NCBI GenBank assembly: GCA_963665545.2
Contig: CAXXKZ010000006.1
Coordinates: forward strand, 269,163 to 333,162
Length of the DNA: 64,000 nt
Reading direction: 5' to 3'
Origin: G963665545 sp963665545
Lineage (GTDB): Bacteria; Pseudomonadota; Gammaproteobacteria; Xanthomonadales; SZUA-36
Shown here: positions 1-9,383 of the stretch, piece by piece
Layout: the number at the start of each line of letters is the position of its first letter
How positions within the stretch are numbered: position 1 is the first letter of the stretch
Translations under genes and position numbers: made by a program
The notes under the pieces: model-generated
What the model saw: the letters and a program-made list of their open reading frames with translations, nothing else
What the model was told of the DNA's origin: nothing
Database searches by the model: none

Positions 1-1132
1 GCTTCAACGGCCAAAATGACGGCAAGGAAAGGCGCGTGAGGGCACGAGAAATCGGCATCGCCCCGGGCATATTCAAGACCGGCAAATACAACGCCATCAC
101 CGACGTAGCCGGCGTTCTGGTGGGCCAGGTCACGGTGGACGGAGGCCCGGGCAGCGAAACACACACCGGGGTAACGGTGATTCTGCCCCACGGCGGCAAC
201 ATCTTTCAAAACAAGGTCCCTGCGGGTTTCGTGGTTGGCAATGCTTACGGCAAGGCAATGGGCAGTACCCAGATCGTCGAACTGGGAGAGATAGAAACGC
301 CCATCGCGTTGACCAACACACTTTCGGTTTCCATTGGCGCCATGGCGTTAATCGACTGGACGCTGGCATAGCCGGGCAATGAAAACCTGATTTCCGTCAA
401 TGCCATCGTCGGCGAGACCAATGACGGATATCTGAACAATATACGAAAGCGCGGCATCACCCAAAAGGACGTCATTCGTGCAATCGAGCTGGCCCGTTCC
501 GGACCGGTAGAGGAAGGCAGCGTGGGGGCTGGCAGAGGGACCGGTTTCTTTAGCTGGAAAGGTGGTATCGGCACCAGCTCCCGGGTATCGCCGGAGCAGT
601 TGGGCGGTTATACGCTGGGTGTCCTGGTGCAAACCAATTACGGCGGCGTTCTACAGATGGGTGGCGCGCCGGTGGACAAGGCATTGGGCAAGTACCAGAT
701 GAAGGAATACGTAGAAAGCGAATATCCTGACGGATCAATCATGATGATTGTGGCCACCGATGCGCCCCTGTCAGATCGAAACCTGACCCGTCTGGGGCGG
801 CGTGCCTTGACAGGGCTGGCGCGCACCGGATCATCGATGAGCAATGGCTCTGGTGATTACGTGATCAGTTTTTCCACCGCCGAGTCTGTGCGACGCACCG
901 TGGAACGACTGTCTGAGGCCTCGACCATCACCGACCTGCCAAACAACAGGGTCAGTCCATTGTTCCAGGCTGCCATTGAGGCGACCGAGGAGGCGATCTA
1001 TAACGCGGCGCTGATGGCCCCACTGTGGAGGGCTATTACGCCCCCACCGGGAAACCGATCACTCTGGAAGCGATTTCCGTCGATGCCGTCAGGAAAATCT
1101 ATCAACGGCATCGCGGAGATGCCGACTACTGA
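1..1132 (+). pseudogene. DmpA/BapA-type aminopeptidase (P1 family), 5'-partial, nonsense plus frameshift
   Basis: The reading frame is open to the left edge, so the 5' end lies outside the window. The product matches the P1 family of self-cleaving aminopeptidases (DmpA, BapA), which release N-terminal L- or D-residues or beta-amino acids. Visible family signatures are NAITDVAGVLVG near the N-terminus, GETNDGYLNNI, the GGIGTSSR segment, and PDGSIMMIVATDAPL, where the Gly-Ser pair is the expected autocleavage site and nucleophile. Two lesions break the gene. A TAG at 369-371 stands where QPGNEN would be expected, so CAG to TAG explains it. A one-base loss near 1017-1021 shifts the frame; the family C-terminus (TVEGYYAPTGKPITLEAI) resumes in the next frame and stops at 1130-1132. 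Either the gene is dead or both are sequence errors. Family assignment is strong. Confidence 0.85.
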
Positions 1133-1195
1133 ATTTGTAATTCAGCTTCACCAGGCATGGTCCTGCGGGATTGTGCAAACCGGAGACCGTTTGAG

Positions 1196-3091
1196 ATGAA
1201 GAAAGATGAGGACACCAGGGCCGACGAATCTCGCAGGGCCTTTCTCGGATCCTCCGCCGCTCTTGGATTCGGGCTGACAAGCCTGGCACCGGCAGCGCAT
1301 GCAACAGCGTCCCAAAGCGCACCGGTTGCGCCACAAGCCCGCAAACCAATTGGTGATGGCATACGGGTCGTCAGTGGCATACCGGCCGGTGAAATTTCCC
1401 CGGCACGATACAAAGCGCGCCACCTCTTCGATGTACTTAGCCCCATGCGAGATGGCGTGAATTTGGCGATGGACATCATACGACCCGATGCAAACGGCGC
1501 TTTCCCGGTCATTTTGACGCGCACGCCGTACGACAAAGTCAGCACGCAGAGCAGTGCTTTTGCTGCTGAGCTCGTACGCCGTGGCTATGTTGTAGCCGCT
1601 CAGGACACCCGTGGCCGCTTTAACTCCGATGGGGTTTTTGACCCCTACCGGCAGGACCACCACGACGGATTCGATACCGTGGAGTGGATCGCGAAACAGC
1701 CGTGGTGTGACGGCAATGTGGGCATGATCGGCGGCTCCTATGTAGGGCAGACCCAGTGGTTTGCCGCCTCCCAGGCGCCCGCAGCACTCAAGGCCATTGT
1801 GCCGACGGTCTCACCGCCCGGCCACCCGTTTGTCAACGAGCCCTTTTATGGCGGCAGCATGATTTTGGCCATGGCGGAGTGGATGATCTGGATGGGACGG
1901 CGCAGCTTCCACAAGCCCGCCCCGGAAGGGATTCTCTCGTCACATCTGGACGCATTCGAGGCCTTGCCAATGTCGGAATTCGAACATTTATCCGGCACTT
2001 CAAGTCGCTGGTGGCAAAGATGGCTCGAGCACCCGGAGTTCGACAGCTTCTGGTTGGCCTGCGGCTACGATCAATTCTGGCCCAATATGAAAGTGCCTGC
2101 ACTGAACATTACCGGCTGGTGGGATATGAATTTCCTGGGCGCGCCGCGCAATTTCATGGGCATGCGCCAGCATGCAGCCAGCCGTGAAGCACGAGAAGGG
2201 CAACGCCTTGTGATCGGGCCCTGGCCTCATCGTGTCAACCGCAGCCGGGAACTGAATGGCGTGGACTTCGGCCCTGATGCCATCGCCGCTCTCGACGCCT
2301 ACACCATTCAGTTTTTTGATCGCTGGTTGCGCGGCAAAACAGACAACGATCTGGACAATGCGGCGCGGGTGCATGTCTTCGTCCTGGGCGCAAACCAGTG
2401 GTGGGAAGCCGACCATTGGCCGTTGCCCGGCACGCGTCAGAAACCGTTGTATCTGCATAGCGGCGGAAAGGCAAACTCACACCGCGGCGATGGAACGGTG
2501 TCCTTCATCAAACCCGGCAATGAACCGCATGACAGTTACGATTCCGACCCGCTGGACCCGGTGCGCACAACATGGCGCCTGGGCGACGGTCCGGTGGATG
2601 ACCAGTGGGTAACCGCTCGCCATGACATATTGTGCTACACCTCCGAGGCCTTGACCGAGCCACTTGACGTGGTTGGAAATATCACAGCCGTACTTTACGC
2701 CTCGTCCTCGGCCCGAGACTGTGACTGGCATATTCGCATGGTTGACGTGCATCCCGATGGCGCGGCCCGCTTCCTCTGCCATGGCGTTCTGCGCAGCCGC
2801 TTCAGAGGGGGATTCGACAAGACGGTCTTGCTTGAACCGGGTGAAGTGACGCGCTTTGATATCGAGATGACCGCTTCGGGTGTGCGATTCTTGCCGGGTC
2901 ACCGAATTCGCATCGAGATTTCATCAAGCTGGTTCTCTCGATTCGACCGAAATCCACAGACCGGCGTGAGAAACTTGATGACAGATACGAGCACGCCCGT
3001 CATTGCACGGCAGAAGGTGCATCATAGCCGCAGCCACGCATCTCATATCATGTTGCCCATCATTACACAGACGCCAAGCCAGGCCGTCTGA
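1196..3091 (+). CDS. Tat-exported CocE/NonD-type S15 alpha/beta hydrolase
   Basis: About 631 residues. The ATG at 1196 is chosen because it opens with a twin-arginine signal (SRRAFLGSSAALG, residues about 12-24) followed by a hydrophobic stretch; the frame is open further upstream but lacks any signal. The S15/CocE fold is shown by DGVNLAMDI, the TPYDK and DTRGRF segments, and the nucleophile elbow GGSYVG with Ser181. The charge-relay His is probably in IGPWPHRVNRS. The C-terminal third is the X-Pro dipeptidyl-peptidase jelly-roll domain, ending SHASHIMLPI. Family members hydrolyse acyl esters, amides or N-terminal X-Pro dipeptides; the substrate cannot be read from sequence. A DUF3291 gene follows after 12 bases, so the two are probably cotranscribed. 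Two homologues lie at 9384-11255 and at the right edge. Confidence 0.9.
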   Translation: MKKDEDTRADESRRAFLGSSAALGFGLTSLAPAAHATASQSAPVAPQARKPIGDGIRVVSGIPAGEISPARYKARHLFDVLSPMRDGVNLAMDIIRPDANGAFPVILTRTPYDKVSTQSSAFAAELVRRGYVVAAQDTRGRFNSDGVFDPYRQDHHDGFDTVEWIAKQPWCDGNVGMIGGSYVGQTQWFAASQAPAALKAIVPTVSPPGHPFVNEPFYGGSMILAMAEWMIWMGRRSFHKPAPEGILSSHLDAFEALPMSEFEHLSGTSSRWWQRWLEHPEFDSFWLACGYDQFWPNMKVPALNITGWWDMNFLGAPRNFMGMRQHAASREAREGQRLVIGPWPHRVNRSRELNGVDFGPDAIAALDAYTIQFFDRWLRGKTDNDLDNAARVHVFVLGANQWWEADHWPLPGTRQKPLYLHSGGKANSHRGDGTVSFIKPGNEPHDSYDSDPLDPVRTTWRLGDGPVDDQWVTARHDILCYTSEALTEPLDVVGNITAVLYASSSARDCDWHIRMVDVHPDGAARFLCHGVLRSRFRGGFDKTVLLEPGEVTRFDIEMTASGVRFLPGHRIRIEISSSWFSRFDRNPQTGVRNLMTDTSTPVIARQKVHHSRSHASHIMLPIITQTPSQAV

Positions 3092-3103
3092 GCGGAGTAG
3101 GAT

Positions 3104-3553
3104 ATGGACTTTAATCTGGCACAATTGAATGTGGGCCGTTTCCGACTGCCGGCGGATCATCCCGACAATGCAGAATTTGTCGACAACCTGGACCATGTCA
3201 ACGCGATAGCGGAATCGCGTCCCGGCTTCGTGTGGAGATTTACCGGTGAAGGAAATAACGCGCTGGATGTTCAAGCGTTCGACGATCCAAACGTTGCTCT
3301 GAATATGTCTGTATGGACTGACCTCGACTCCCTGGTCGCGTTTGTCTACCACAATCGGGACCACCACGAAATCATGCGACGCAGACGGGAGTGGTTCGAA
3401 AAAATGGATTTCTACCTGGTCCTTTGGTGGATCGAAGCTGGCCATCTACCGACCGTGTCCGAGGCAATACGTCAATTGGATCACTTGCGCACGCATGGCC
3501 CCACGGCCAGGGCATTTACTTTCGCAAGCCCCTTCCCTTGTCCGGATACTTAG
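3104..3553 (+). CDS. DUF3291 domain protein
   Basis: 149 residues, cytoplasmic, no signal peptide. The sequence follows the DUF3291 pattern: AQLNVGRFRLPADHP at the start, then GFVWRF, a WTDLDSLVAFVY segment, and a late WWIEAGHLPTVSEA motif. The family is related to dimeric alpha-beta barrel (ABM-like) proteins and has no settled function. A Shine-Dalgarno-like GGAGTAGG lies just ahead of the ATG. It sits 12 bases after an S15 hydrolase and 29 bases before an S12 hydrolase in the same direction, so it is probably part of that operon; what it adds is unknown. Confidence 0.8.
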   Translation: MDFNLAQLNVGRFRLPADHPDNAEFVDNLDHVNAIAESRPGFVWRFTGEGNNALDVQAFDDPNVALNMSVWTDLDSLVAFVYHNRDHHEIMRRRREWFEKMDFYLVLWWIEAGHLPTVSEAIRQLDHLRTHGPTARAFTFASPFPCPDT

Positions 3554-3582
3554 GCTTCTGCTTAATTCCGAGGAAAATCTCC

Positions 3583-5058
3583 ATGTACAAAATGACTGCT
3601 GCCCTGTGGGGCATCACCACATTCCTTTATGCCAATATTGCGGCGGCTGATCAACTCACCGCAGCCACGGCGGAAGAGCAGATTGACGAAATATTCTCGC
3701 AGTGGGACAGCACGAATTCTCCGGGCTGCATCGCCTATGCATTTCAGGACGGCGAGATTATTTTCCAGAAGGGCTACGGCATGGCCGATTTGGAGTGGGG
3801 GCGTCCAATTGAAGACGATACGGTGTTTTACATTGCATCCACTTCAAAGCAGTTCGCGGCGGCCAGCATCGCCTTGTTGGTGTTGGACGGTGACCTCGCG
3901 ATGGATGATGACGTGCGTCAATTCATTCCCGAACTGCCCGATGTTGGCCATACCATTACCGTGGCAAACCTGGTCTTCCATACTTCGGGACTGCGCGACT
4001 ACCTGGGGTTGAAGGGCATGATGGGAGACAACTCGGGTCTGGTTTCAAATGCACAAGTCGTTGAGATGATGAGCAAACAGCAGGATTTGAACTTCGTGCC
4101 CGGCGCCGAGTGGTCATATTCCAACAGTGGCTACGTCATGATGTCGGTGCTCGTAGAGCGGGTTTCCGGTATGACACTGGCTGAATTTTCCCGGCAGCGG
4201 ATCTTTGAACCACTGGGCATGGTCCACAGCCAGTTTGACGACAACCATCGCTCGATCATCCGCAATCGTGCGCGCAGCTACAGCAAAGACCCGGAAGCAG
4301 GTTGGCTGCGGCACCCCAAGCTGATCGACGCGACTGGCGACGGCAATCTGCAGACGACCATTGGCGATTTGCTGCGCTGGGACGAGAATTTCTATGATCC
4401 GAACCCCGAAGTAGGCCGCGGACAGGCCTTCGTCGACCTGATACAGACGCCTGGCGCTCAGACCACCGTGGACGACCTGCAGTATGCCTTTGGCCTCATG
4501 GTCGGAAATTCCTATCGTAGCCTCGCCATTGTGAGCCACGGTGGGGGATTCTACGGCTTCCGCACCCAATTGATGCGGTTCCCCGAACAGCATTTTTCAT
4601 CCGGTGCCCTGTGTAACGCAGGTGATGCCAATCCCGATGACCTGAGCTACAAGATTGCCGACATTTTCCTGGCAGATGTGCTGGGCCCCACAATGGAAGA
4701 TGCGGGGGAAGATGCGAAGGAAGATGGAGAGGATGCAACCGCAGGCACGGAGGTGGCCACTTACCAAGTGGCGAAAGCGGCTTTGCGGGGGTTGGCCGGC
4801 ACTTACCGTAGTCCCGAAATCGGCATTGAAGCGGTGTTGTCGCTCAATGGCGGGAATCTGCACATCAGCACAATACGGGATATCGACGGGGATCTGAATC
4901 CGCTGGCGGCCGACCAATTCCAGCTGACATTTGAATTCATGCCCGGCGTGACCATGCCCATCGATGTCCGGGTCGAAAGAGATTCCAATGGCCAGGTCGA
5001 CCACCTGCGGCTCGACGTGTTGAGCGTAAAGAATTTCAGGATGGACAAAATAGATTGA
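3583..5058 (+). CDS. Exported serine hydrolase, beta-lactamase/D-aminopeptidase fold (S12)
   Basis: 491 residues from the ATG at 3583, preceded by GAGGA and opening with a signal peptide (MYKMTAALWGITTFLYANIAAA). The S12 catalytic set is visible: S86-T-S-K89 (nucleophile and general base), YSNSGY as the Tyr-x-Asn motif, and HGGG as the third-strand motif. Family members include class C beta-lactamases, D-Ala-D-Ala carboxypeptidases, D-aminopeptidases and esterases. An acidic, repetitive linker (EDAGEDAKEDGEDATA, about residues 369-384) separates the catalytic domain from a C-terminal lipocalin-like domain often found in this group. It closes the + strand group begun at 1. A periplasmic role on peptides is inferred from the neighbours. 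Confidence 0.88.
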   Translation: MYKMTAALWGITTFLYANIAAADQLTAATAEEQIDEIFSQWDSTNSPGCIAYAFQDGEIIFQKGYGMADLEWGRPIEDDTVFYIASTSKQFAAASIALLVLDGDLAMDDDVRQFIPELPDVGHTITVANLVFHTSGLRDYLGLKGMMGDNSGLVSNAQVVEMMSKQQDLNFVPGAEWSYSNSGYVMMSVLVERVSGMTLAEFSRQRIFEPLGMVHSQFDDNHRSIIRNRARSYSKDPEAGWLRHPKLIDATGDGNLQTTIGDLLRWDENFYDPNPEVGRGQAFVDLIQTPGAQTTVDDLQYAFGLMVGNSYRSLAIVSHGGGFYGFRTQLMRFPEQHFSSGALCNAGDANPDDLSYKIADIFLADVLGPTMEDAGEDAKEDGEDATAGTEVATYQVAKAALRGLAGTYRSPEIGIEAVLSLNGGNLHISTIRDIDGDLNPLAADQFQLTFEFMPGVTMPIDVRVERDSNGQVDHLRLDVLSVKNFRMDKID

Positions 5059-5197
5059 CCCGTCGGGTCAGCCCATTCCTCAGAGCCGCAGGCGACCCGC
5101 CTGCCCCGGTTGGGTAAGTCGAGCAAAGCGAGCGGTACCAGAGGGGCCAGGCGCATTTTGCATGCCGTTGAGCGCAGCCGCCTTCCGCCGAAGGCGG
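5056..5197. terminator. Hairpin-rich convergent intergenic region
   Basis: Three perfect stems lie between two converging genes. TGACCC/GGGTCA (5056-5070) includes the stop codon, GCAGGCG/CGCCTGC lies at 5088-5104, and CCGCCTTC/GAAGGCGG at 5178-5197. None has a U-tract on either strand, so a bidirectional or Rho-assisted terminator is possible but not shown. Confidence 0.4.
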
Positions 5198-5217
5198 GAG
5201 TAGGGAAGGGAGACTCC

Positions 5218-6960
5218 TTAGTTCGATTGAGTACGCCGAATAACCACACCCGGCAGGGCATCGTTTCTTTGCCCCTCTTCAACGACGGGAACACCGTTGT
5301 TAATCACGTACTCTATACCCTCGCTGAATTGCTCAGGTTCGAGCACGGTTGCGCGATCCCTCAATCTGTCGTAGTCGAGCACCACTAAATCTGCTTTAAA
5401 GCCCACGCGAATGTAACCTCGATCCTGCAGACCGATAATGCTGGCCGGCAAACTGGTGGCGGCCCGTACCGCAAAGGGCAAAGAGATGATTTTCTTATCC
5501 TTGACGTAACGCGCGATTTTCCGCACGAAGGCGCCGAAATGACGGGGATGGCTGCCAGGACCACCCTCCATGCCCTCAACACCCGCCACGCCACTGACGG
5601 CGGCATCGGAACCGGTGGCCGTGTATTCCTTGCGGATATAGTTTTCCACGTCGATGTCGTGGATGCCGTAACCACGAATCCAGGCACCGCCCGGCACTTC
5701 GGGATACCCCGTCAGTGCGAGGTCAACGACCACCTGCTGGAAACTGACCCCGCGCTCGCGGGCGAGGTCATCGAGTGTTTTGCCCACCAGCACGGCATCG
5801 GGAAAGTCTACAATCATGACCCGATCAGCGCCGCCATTGTGATCCACAATCCAACGGATATCGCGGGCAATGCGCGCATGCAGGGCGGGGTCCGCCCAGC
5901 GTCGTTGCAGGTTTGCCCGCGCATTTGAAAATGCGTCCTCTTCGTAGAAAACCGGCGCATCCCTGCCACCTCCGCTAAAGACACCTTCATCGACCAGGGC
6001 CCAGGCCGGAAGCATCCGCCGCGGGCCGCCGCCAAATGTCTCGTAAGGATAGACATCCAGATAGATCTGCAGTCCCTCATCCCACGCCTTGTCGATCAGC
6101 AGGATGTCGTGCGCCGAGCGACCAAAGGAAGATCGTCCCCTGGCTTTCATGTGGCTGGCGACAACCGGAATACCCGTCTGCCGGGCGATATTGATGGTTT
6201 CTTCCAACGCCTGTAATCCGTCAATGGGCCAATCATCAACCGCACTGGGCAGCTGCCACAACGGCATGGTCGCCTCGCTGCGCTGGTGGGCAATGTAGAA
6301 ACCATTGTGCTCGGCCACCACTTCGCACAGCGCCAACACCTCCTCGGGGGTGCTGAAGCGGCCGGGACGATACTCGAGGCCGGCGTACAGACCCCATGCG
6401 CCTTCATCCATCCCCTCTGTGACCATCGCTTTCATGCGTTCAATTTCCGACGCAGTCGCCTGGCGCTCACTTTTTAGCCCCAGCACTTCGCCACGGATGG
6501 TGTTGTGACCCACCATCGGAACCAGGTTCATGCCCATTCCACCAGACTCAAACGCGGCAATTTCATCCGACAGGGGCCATTTGACATTGCCTCCGTCGGC
6601 GCCACCAACAACTGTCGTCAGCCCCTGGGTGACCAGGCTGGCGCTTTTACGGGCTTCCCTGGAGTCCGACGACAATGCCCAATCGGCGTGAGAGTGCAGA
6701 TCGATAAAACCCGGCACGACAAATAACCCGGTGGCTTCAATGATTCGCAGCGCACTCGCGTCTGAGAGATCTCCAATGGCCACAATCGTGTCACCGCGAA
6801 GTCCAATATCCTGTCGTACGGCGGGATTGCCACTGCCATCCAGCGTCATCCCGTTACGGATAATCAGGTCAAAGGTGCTGGGCTCGGCCACCGCATCAAA
6901 GGCCACCACACCCAGCAGCCAGGACAATACGATTGCGCAACAACATCTGGTGTAAATCAT
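5218..6960 (-). CDS. Exported D-aminoacylase-like amidohydrolase (N-acyl-D-amino-acid deacylase family)
   Basis: 580 residues with a signal peptide (about residues 1-25). The amidohydrolase fold is clear: FDLIIRNGMTLDGSG strand, metal motif HSHAD with H89 and H91, GLEYRPGRFSTPEE, AHQRSEA, SHMKARG and the late GSDAAVSG acidic ligand. Known D-aminoacylases remove the acyl group from N-acyl-D-amino acids. The Cys that binds metal in the characterised enzyme (GNCG motif) is replaced here: the equivalent stretch reads GGADGG, putting Asp122 at that position. The gene is divergent from the acylase at 7076, with only 115 bases between starts, so the promoters share one short region. A related enzyme is at 59416-61020 and a more distant one at 47319-48944. 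Confidence 0.85.
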   Translation of the reverse strand: MIYTRCCCAIVLSWLLGVVAFDAVAEPSTFDLIIRNGMTLDGSGNPAVRQDIGLRGDTIVAIGDLSDASALRIIEATGLFVVPGFIDLHSHADWALSSDSREARKSASLVTQGLTTVVGGADGGNVKWPLSDEIAAFESGGMGMNLVPMVGHNTIRGEVLGLKSERQATASEIERMKAMVTEGMDEGAWGLYAGLEYRPGRFSTPEEVLALCEVVAEHNGFYIAHQRSEATMPLWQLPSAVDDWPIDGLQALEETINIARQTGIPVVASHMKARGRSSFGRSAHDILLIDKAWDEGLQIYLDVYPYETFGGGPRRMLPAWALVDEGVFSGGGRDAPVFYEEDAFSNARANLQRRWADPALHARIARDIRWIVDHNGGADRVMIVDFPDAVLVGKTLDDLARERGVSFQQVVVDLALTGYPEVPGGAWIRGYGIHDIDVENYIRKEYTATGSDAAVSGVAGVEGMEGGPGSHPRHFGAFVRKIARYVKDKKIISLPFAVRAATSLPASIIGLQDRGYIRVGFKADLVVLDYDRLRDRATVLEPEQFSEGIEYVINNGVPVVEEGQRNDALPGVVIRRTQSN

Positions 6961-7075
6961 GAACGTACACTCCCAATGGTGGCGTGGATTGGTAGTGCGA
7001 ACCTTACACCATCCTGAAAAAGCACCTCACGGCGGTATAGTGGACACGCAAATTCGTGCCAGGATCAAATTACCG

Positions 7076-9289
7076 ATGAAAAGACTCATGTTTATGGTGC
7101 TGCTCACATGCGCAGCATGCACCACAAAAGAAGGAACGCCATCACCAGAAACCAGCCTGGCCAGGCCTGAAACCACTGACGTTTCGGATGAACTGGCACG
7201 CTGGCACGCACAAGCACAAAACGTCACGATCATTCGCGACAACTGGGGTGTGCCGCATATTTACGGTAAAACCGACGCCGATGCAGTATTCGGTGTGCTG
7301 TATGCGCAAGCGGAAGACGATTTCAATCGCATCGAAGTCAATTATATGACAGCCATGGGCCGTCTTTCCGAGGCAATGGGAGAAGATGAGATATATCGTG
7401 ATCTCAGGGTACGCCTGTTCATCGAGGAAGGTGAGTTGAAGCGCTTATATTCCGAAGCGCCTGCTTGGCTCAAAGAGCTTATGAATGCTTATGCGGATGG
7501 TCTTAACTATTATCTCCATACCCATCCTGAAACCAAGCCAAGAGTGATTAAACGATTTGAACCATGGATGGCGCTTTCATTTTCAGAAGGCAGTATCGGC
7601 GGTGACATTGAAAGAGGCGTATCAATGAGCTTGCTGGAAAACTTCTACGCTGGCACCAACAAGGTCGCAGAAAACAGTTTTGACCACGAAATGGATTTTG
7701 TCGGATCCAATGGAATTGCCATCGCACCTTCAAAAACGAAAAACGGGTTGGCGCTTCTTTATATCAATCCACATACCTCACATTATTTCAGAGAAGAGGC
7801 GCATATGGTCAGCGATGAGGGGCTAAACGCCTACGGCGCGATTACCTGGGGTCAGTTTTTCATCTACCAGGGATTCAACTCCAAAAATGGTTGGATGCAT
7901 ACCTCAAATCGATCTGATGTATTTGATGAGTACCTTGAGACCATCACCGAAAAAGACGGCAAGTATTTTTACCAACATGGTGATGAAGTAAAGCCGGTTA
8001 GAGAGCAGCTCGTTACGATTTCGTACCAAACTGATACGGGCATGAAGTCACACGAATTTACGGCTTATCACACGCACCATGGTCCCGTGGTCCGCGAACA
8101 AGACGGCAAGTGGGTCAGCATTCAAATGATGAATGTCCCACTCACGGCTCTTGATCAGTCGTACACGAGAACCAAGACCAGCAGTTATGCAGAATTCTAT
8201 GCAATGATGAGGCTCAAATCAAACTCATCAAATAACACGGTATACGCCGATGCCGACGGCAACATTGCATACTTCCACGGGAACTACCATCCCATTCGAG
8301 ACCTCAACTTTGATTGGAATCATCCCGTAGATGGCAGTGATCCTGCAACCGACTGGAAGGGACTTCACCCAGTTGAAGAAGCGATCAATGCGCTTAATCC
8401 GGGATCAGGTTGGCTCTACAATTCAAACAGCTCGCCTTTCTTTTTGACGGAGCCAGGCTTTAACCCCAAGCGGGAAGACTATCCCTCCTACATGACCCAG
8501 GCTTTTCAAAACGCGCGCGCCGAGCATGCTTTGGGGCTGTTCCCGGGCATCGATGAATTCACCGTCAATAGCTTGATTGAGGCGATGTATGACCCTTTTC
8601 TCACCACGTTTGCAGAAATCGTACCGGATCTTGTGGCGGCCTACGAAGGTGCCCCTGCCGTGGTCAAGGCCGAGCTCAAAGCGCCCCTAGAATTGCTCTC
8701 CGCTTGGGACTTCCGAGGGGGTGTGAATTCCGAGCCTGCGGCGCTGGCAACATTTTGGGGTAACGAACTGCTGCTTCTCAAGCCCACAAGAAAAGATACC
8801 TATAGTGAGTATGAGTTTCTGCTCAATGACATCACCGCAGAACAGCACTTGAGCGCACTAACAGCAGCTTTGGCGGTGATGGAAGCGGACTACGGCTCCT
8901 GGAAGGTCCCTTTTGGCGAGATATTCCGCTTTCAGCGAATCAGTGGTGAAGTCAACCAGGTATTTGACGATAACGCGCCGAGCGAACCGGTCGGAATGGC
9001 CTCGCACCATTGGGGGGCACTTGCAATTCACGAAATTCCTGTGGACCGTTCAGAGCAGCGTACCCGGAAAAAATATGGTACCGGGGGCCAAAGCTGGATC
9101 GGATCCGTCGAGTTTGGCGACAGAGTGAAAGCCAAAGCGCTGACAGCCGGCGGCCTGAGCAACGTGCCTGGTTCAGCACATTTTGATGACCAGGCTGAAA
9201 TGTATGCAAAGGGCATTTTTCGCGATGTTTATTTTTACCGCGAAGACGTTGAAGCGAATATGGAGCGCACCTATCATCCTGGGGAATAA
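7076..9289 (+). CDS. Penicillin-acylase-family Ntn hydrolase, predicted lipoprotein
   Basis: About 737 residues from the ATG at 7076, which opens with MKRLMFMVLLTCAAC, a short signal with a plausible though not ideal lipobox. The frame is open upstream to 6959 but without signal features. The acylase family signature is VTIIRDNWGVPHIYGKTDADAVFGVLYAQAEDD near the N-terminus. Self-cleavage between alpha and beta chains is expected at FVG/SNG, making Ser211 the new N-terminal nucleophile. The later NPHTSHYF, THHGPVV, YADADGNIAYFHG and GGQSWIGSVEF segments fit the beta chain. Relatives cleave acyl groups from beta-lactams, homoserine lactones or cyclic lipopeptides; which applies here is not visible. 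A second S15 hydrolase follows downstream. Confidence 0.88.
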   Translation: MKRLMFMVLLTCAACTTKEGTPSPETSLARPETTDVSDELARWHAQAQNVTIIRDNWGVPHIYGKTDADAVFGVLYAQAEDDFNRIEVNYMTAMGRLSEAMGEDEIYRDLRVRLFIEEGELKRLYSEAPAWLKELMNAYADGLNYYLHTHPETKPRVIKRFEPWMALSFSEGSIGGDIERGVSMSLLENFYAGTNKVAENSFDHEMDFVGSNGIAIAPSKTKNGLALLYINPHTSHYFREEAHMVSDEGLNAYGAITWGQFFIYQGFNSKNGWMHTSNRSDVFDEYLETITEKDGKYFYQHGDEVKPVREQLVTISYQTDTGMKSHEFTAYHTHHGPVVREQDGKWVSIQMMNVPLTALDQSYTRTKTSSYAEFYAMMRLKSNSSNNTVYADADGNIAYFHGNYHPIRDLNFDWNHPVDGSDPATDWKGLHPVEEAINALNPGSGWLYNSNSSPFFLTEPGFNPKREDYPSYMTQAFQNARAEHALGLFPGIDEFTVNSLIEAMYDPFLTTFAEIVPDLVAAYEGAPAVVKAELKAPLELLSAWDFRGGVNSEPAALATFWGNELLLLKPTRKDTYSEYEFLLNDITAEQHLSALTAALAVMEADYGSWKVPFGEIFRFQRISGEVNQVFDDNAPSEPVGMASHHWGALAIHEIPVDRSEQRTRKKYGTGGQSWIGSVEFGDRVKAKALTAGGLSNVPGSAHFDDQAEMYAKGIFRDVYFYREDVEANMERTYHPGE

Positions 9290-9383
9290 TTGCCAACACC
9301 CCCGGGTCCCGGTAGAGGTGGAAGAAATGGATTATCTTTTCTTTTCAAAAAGATAAAGAACTAATCATAGCTGGATTCTTATC

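Noticed and set aside
369..371. Stop-codon readthrough or recoding of TAG/TGA/TAA as sense codons
   Set aside because: All three stop types interrupt different genes, and most genes end cleanly at each of them; single C-to-T mutations or sequence errors are simpler.
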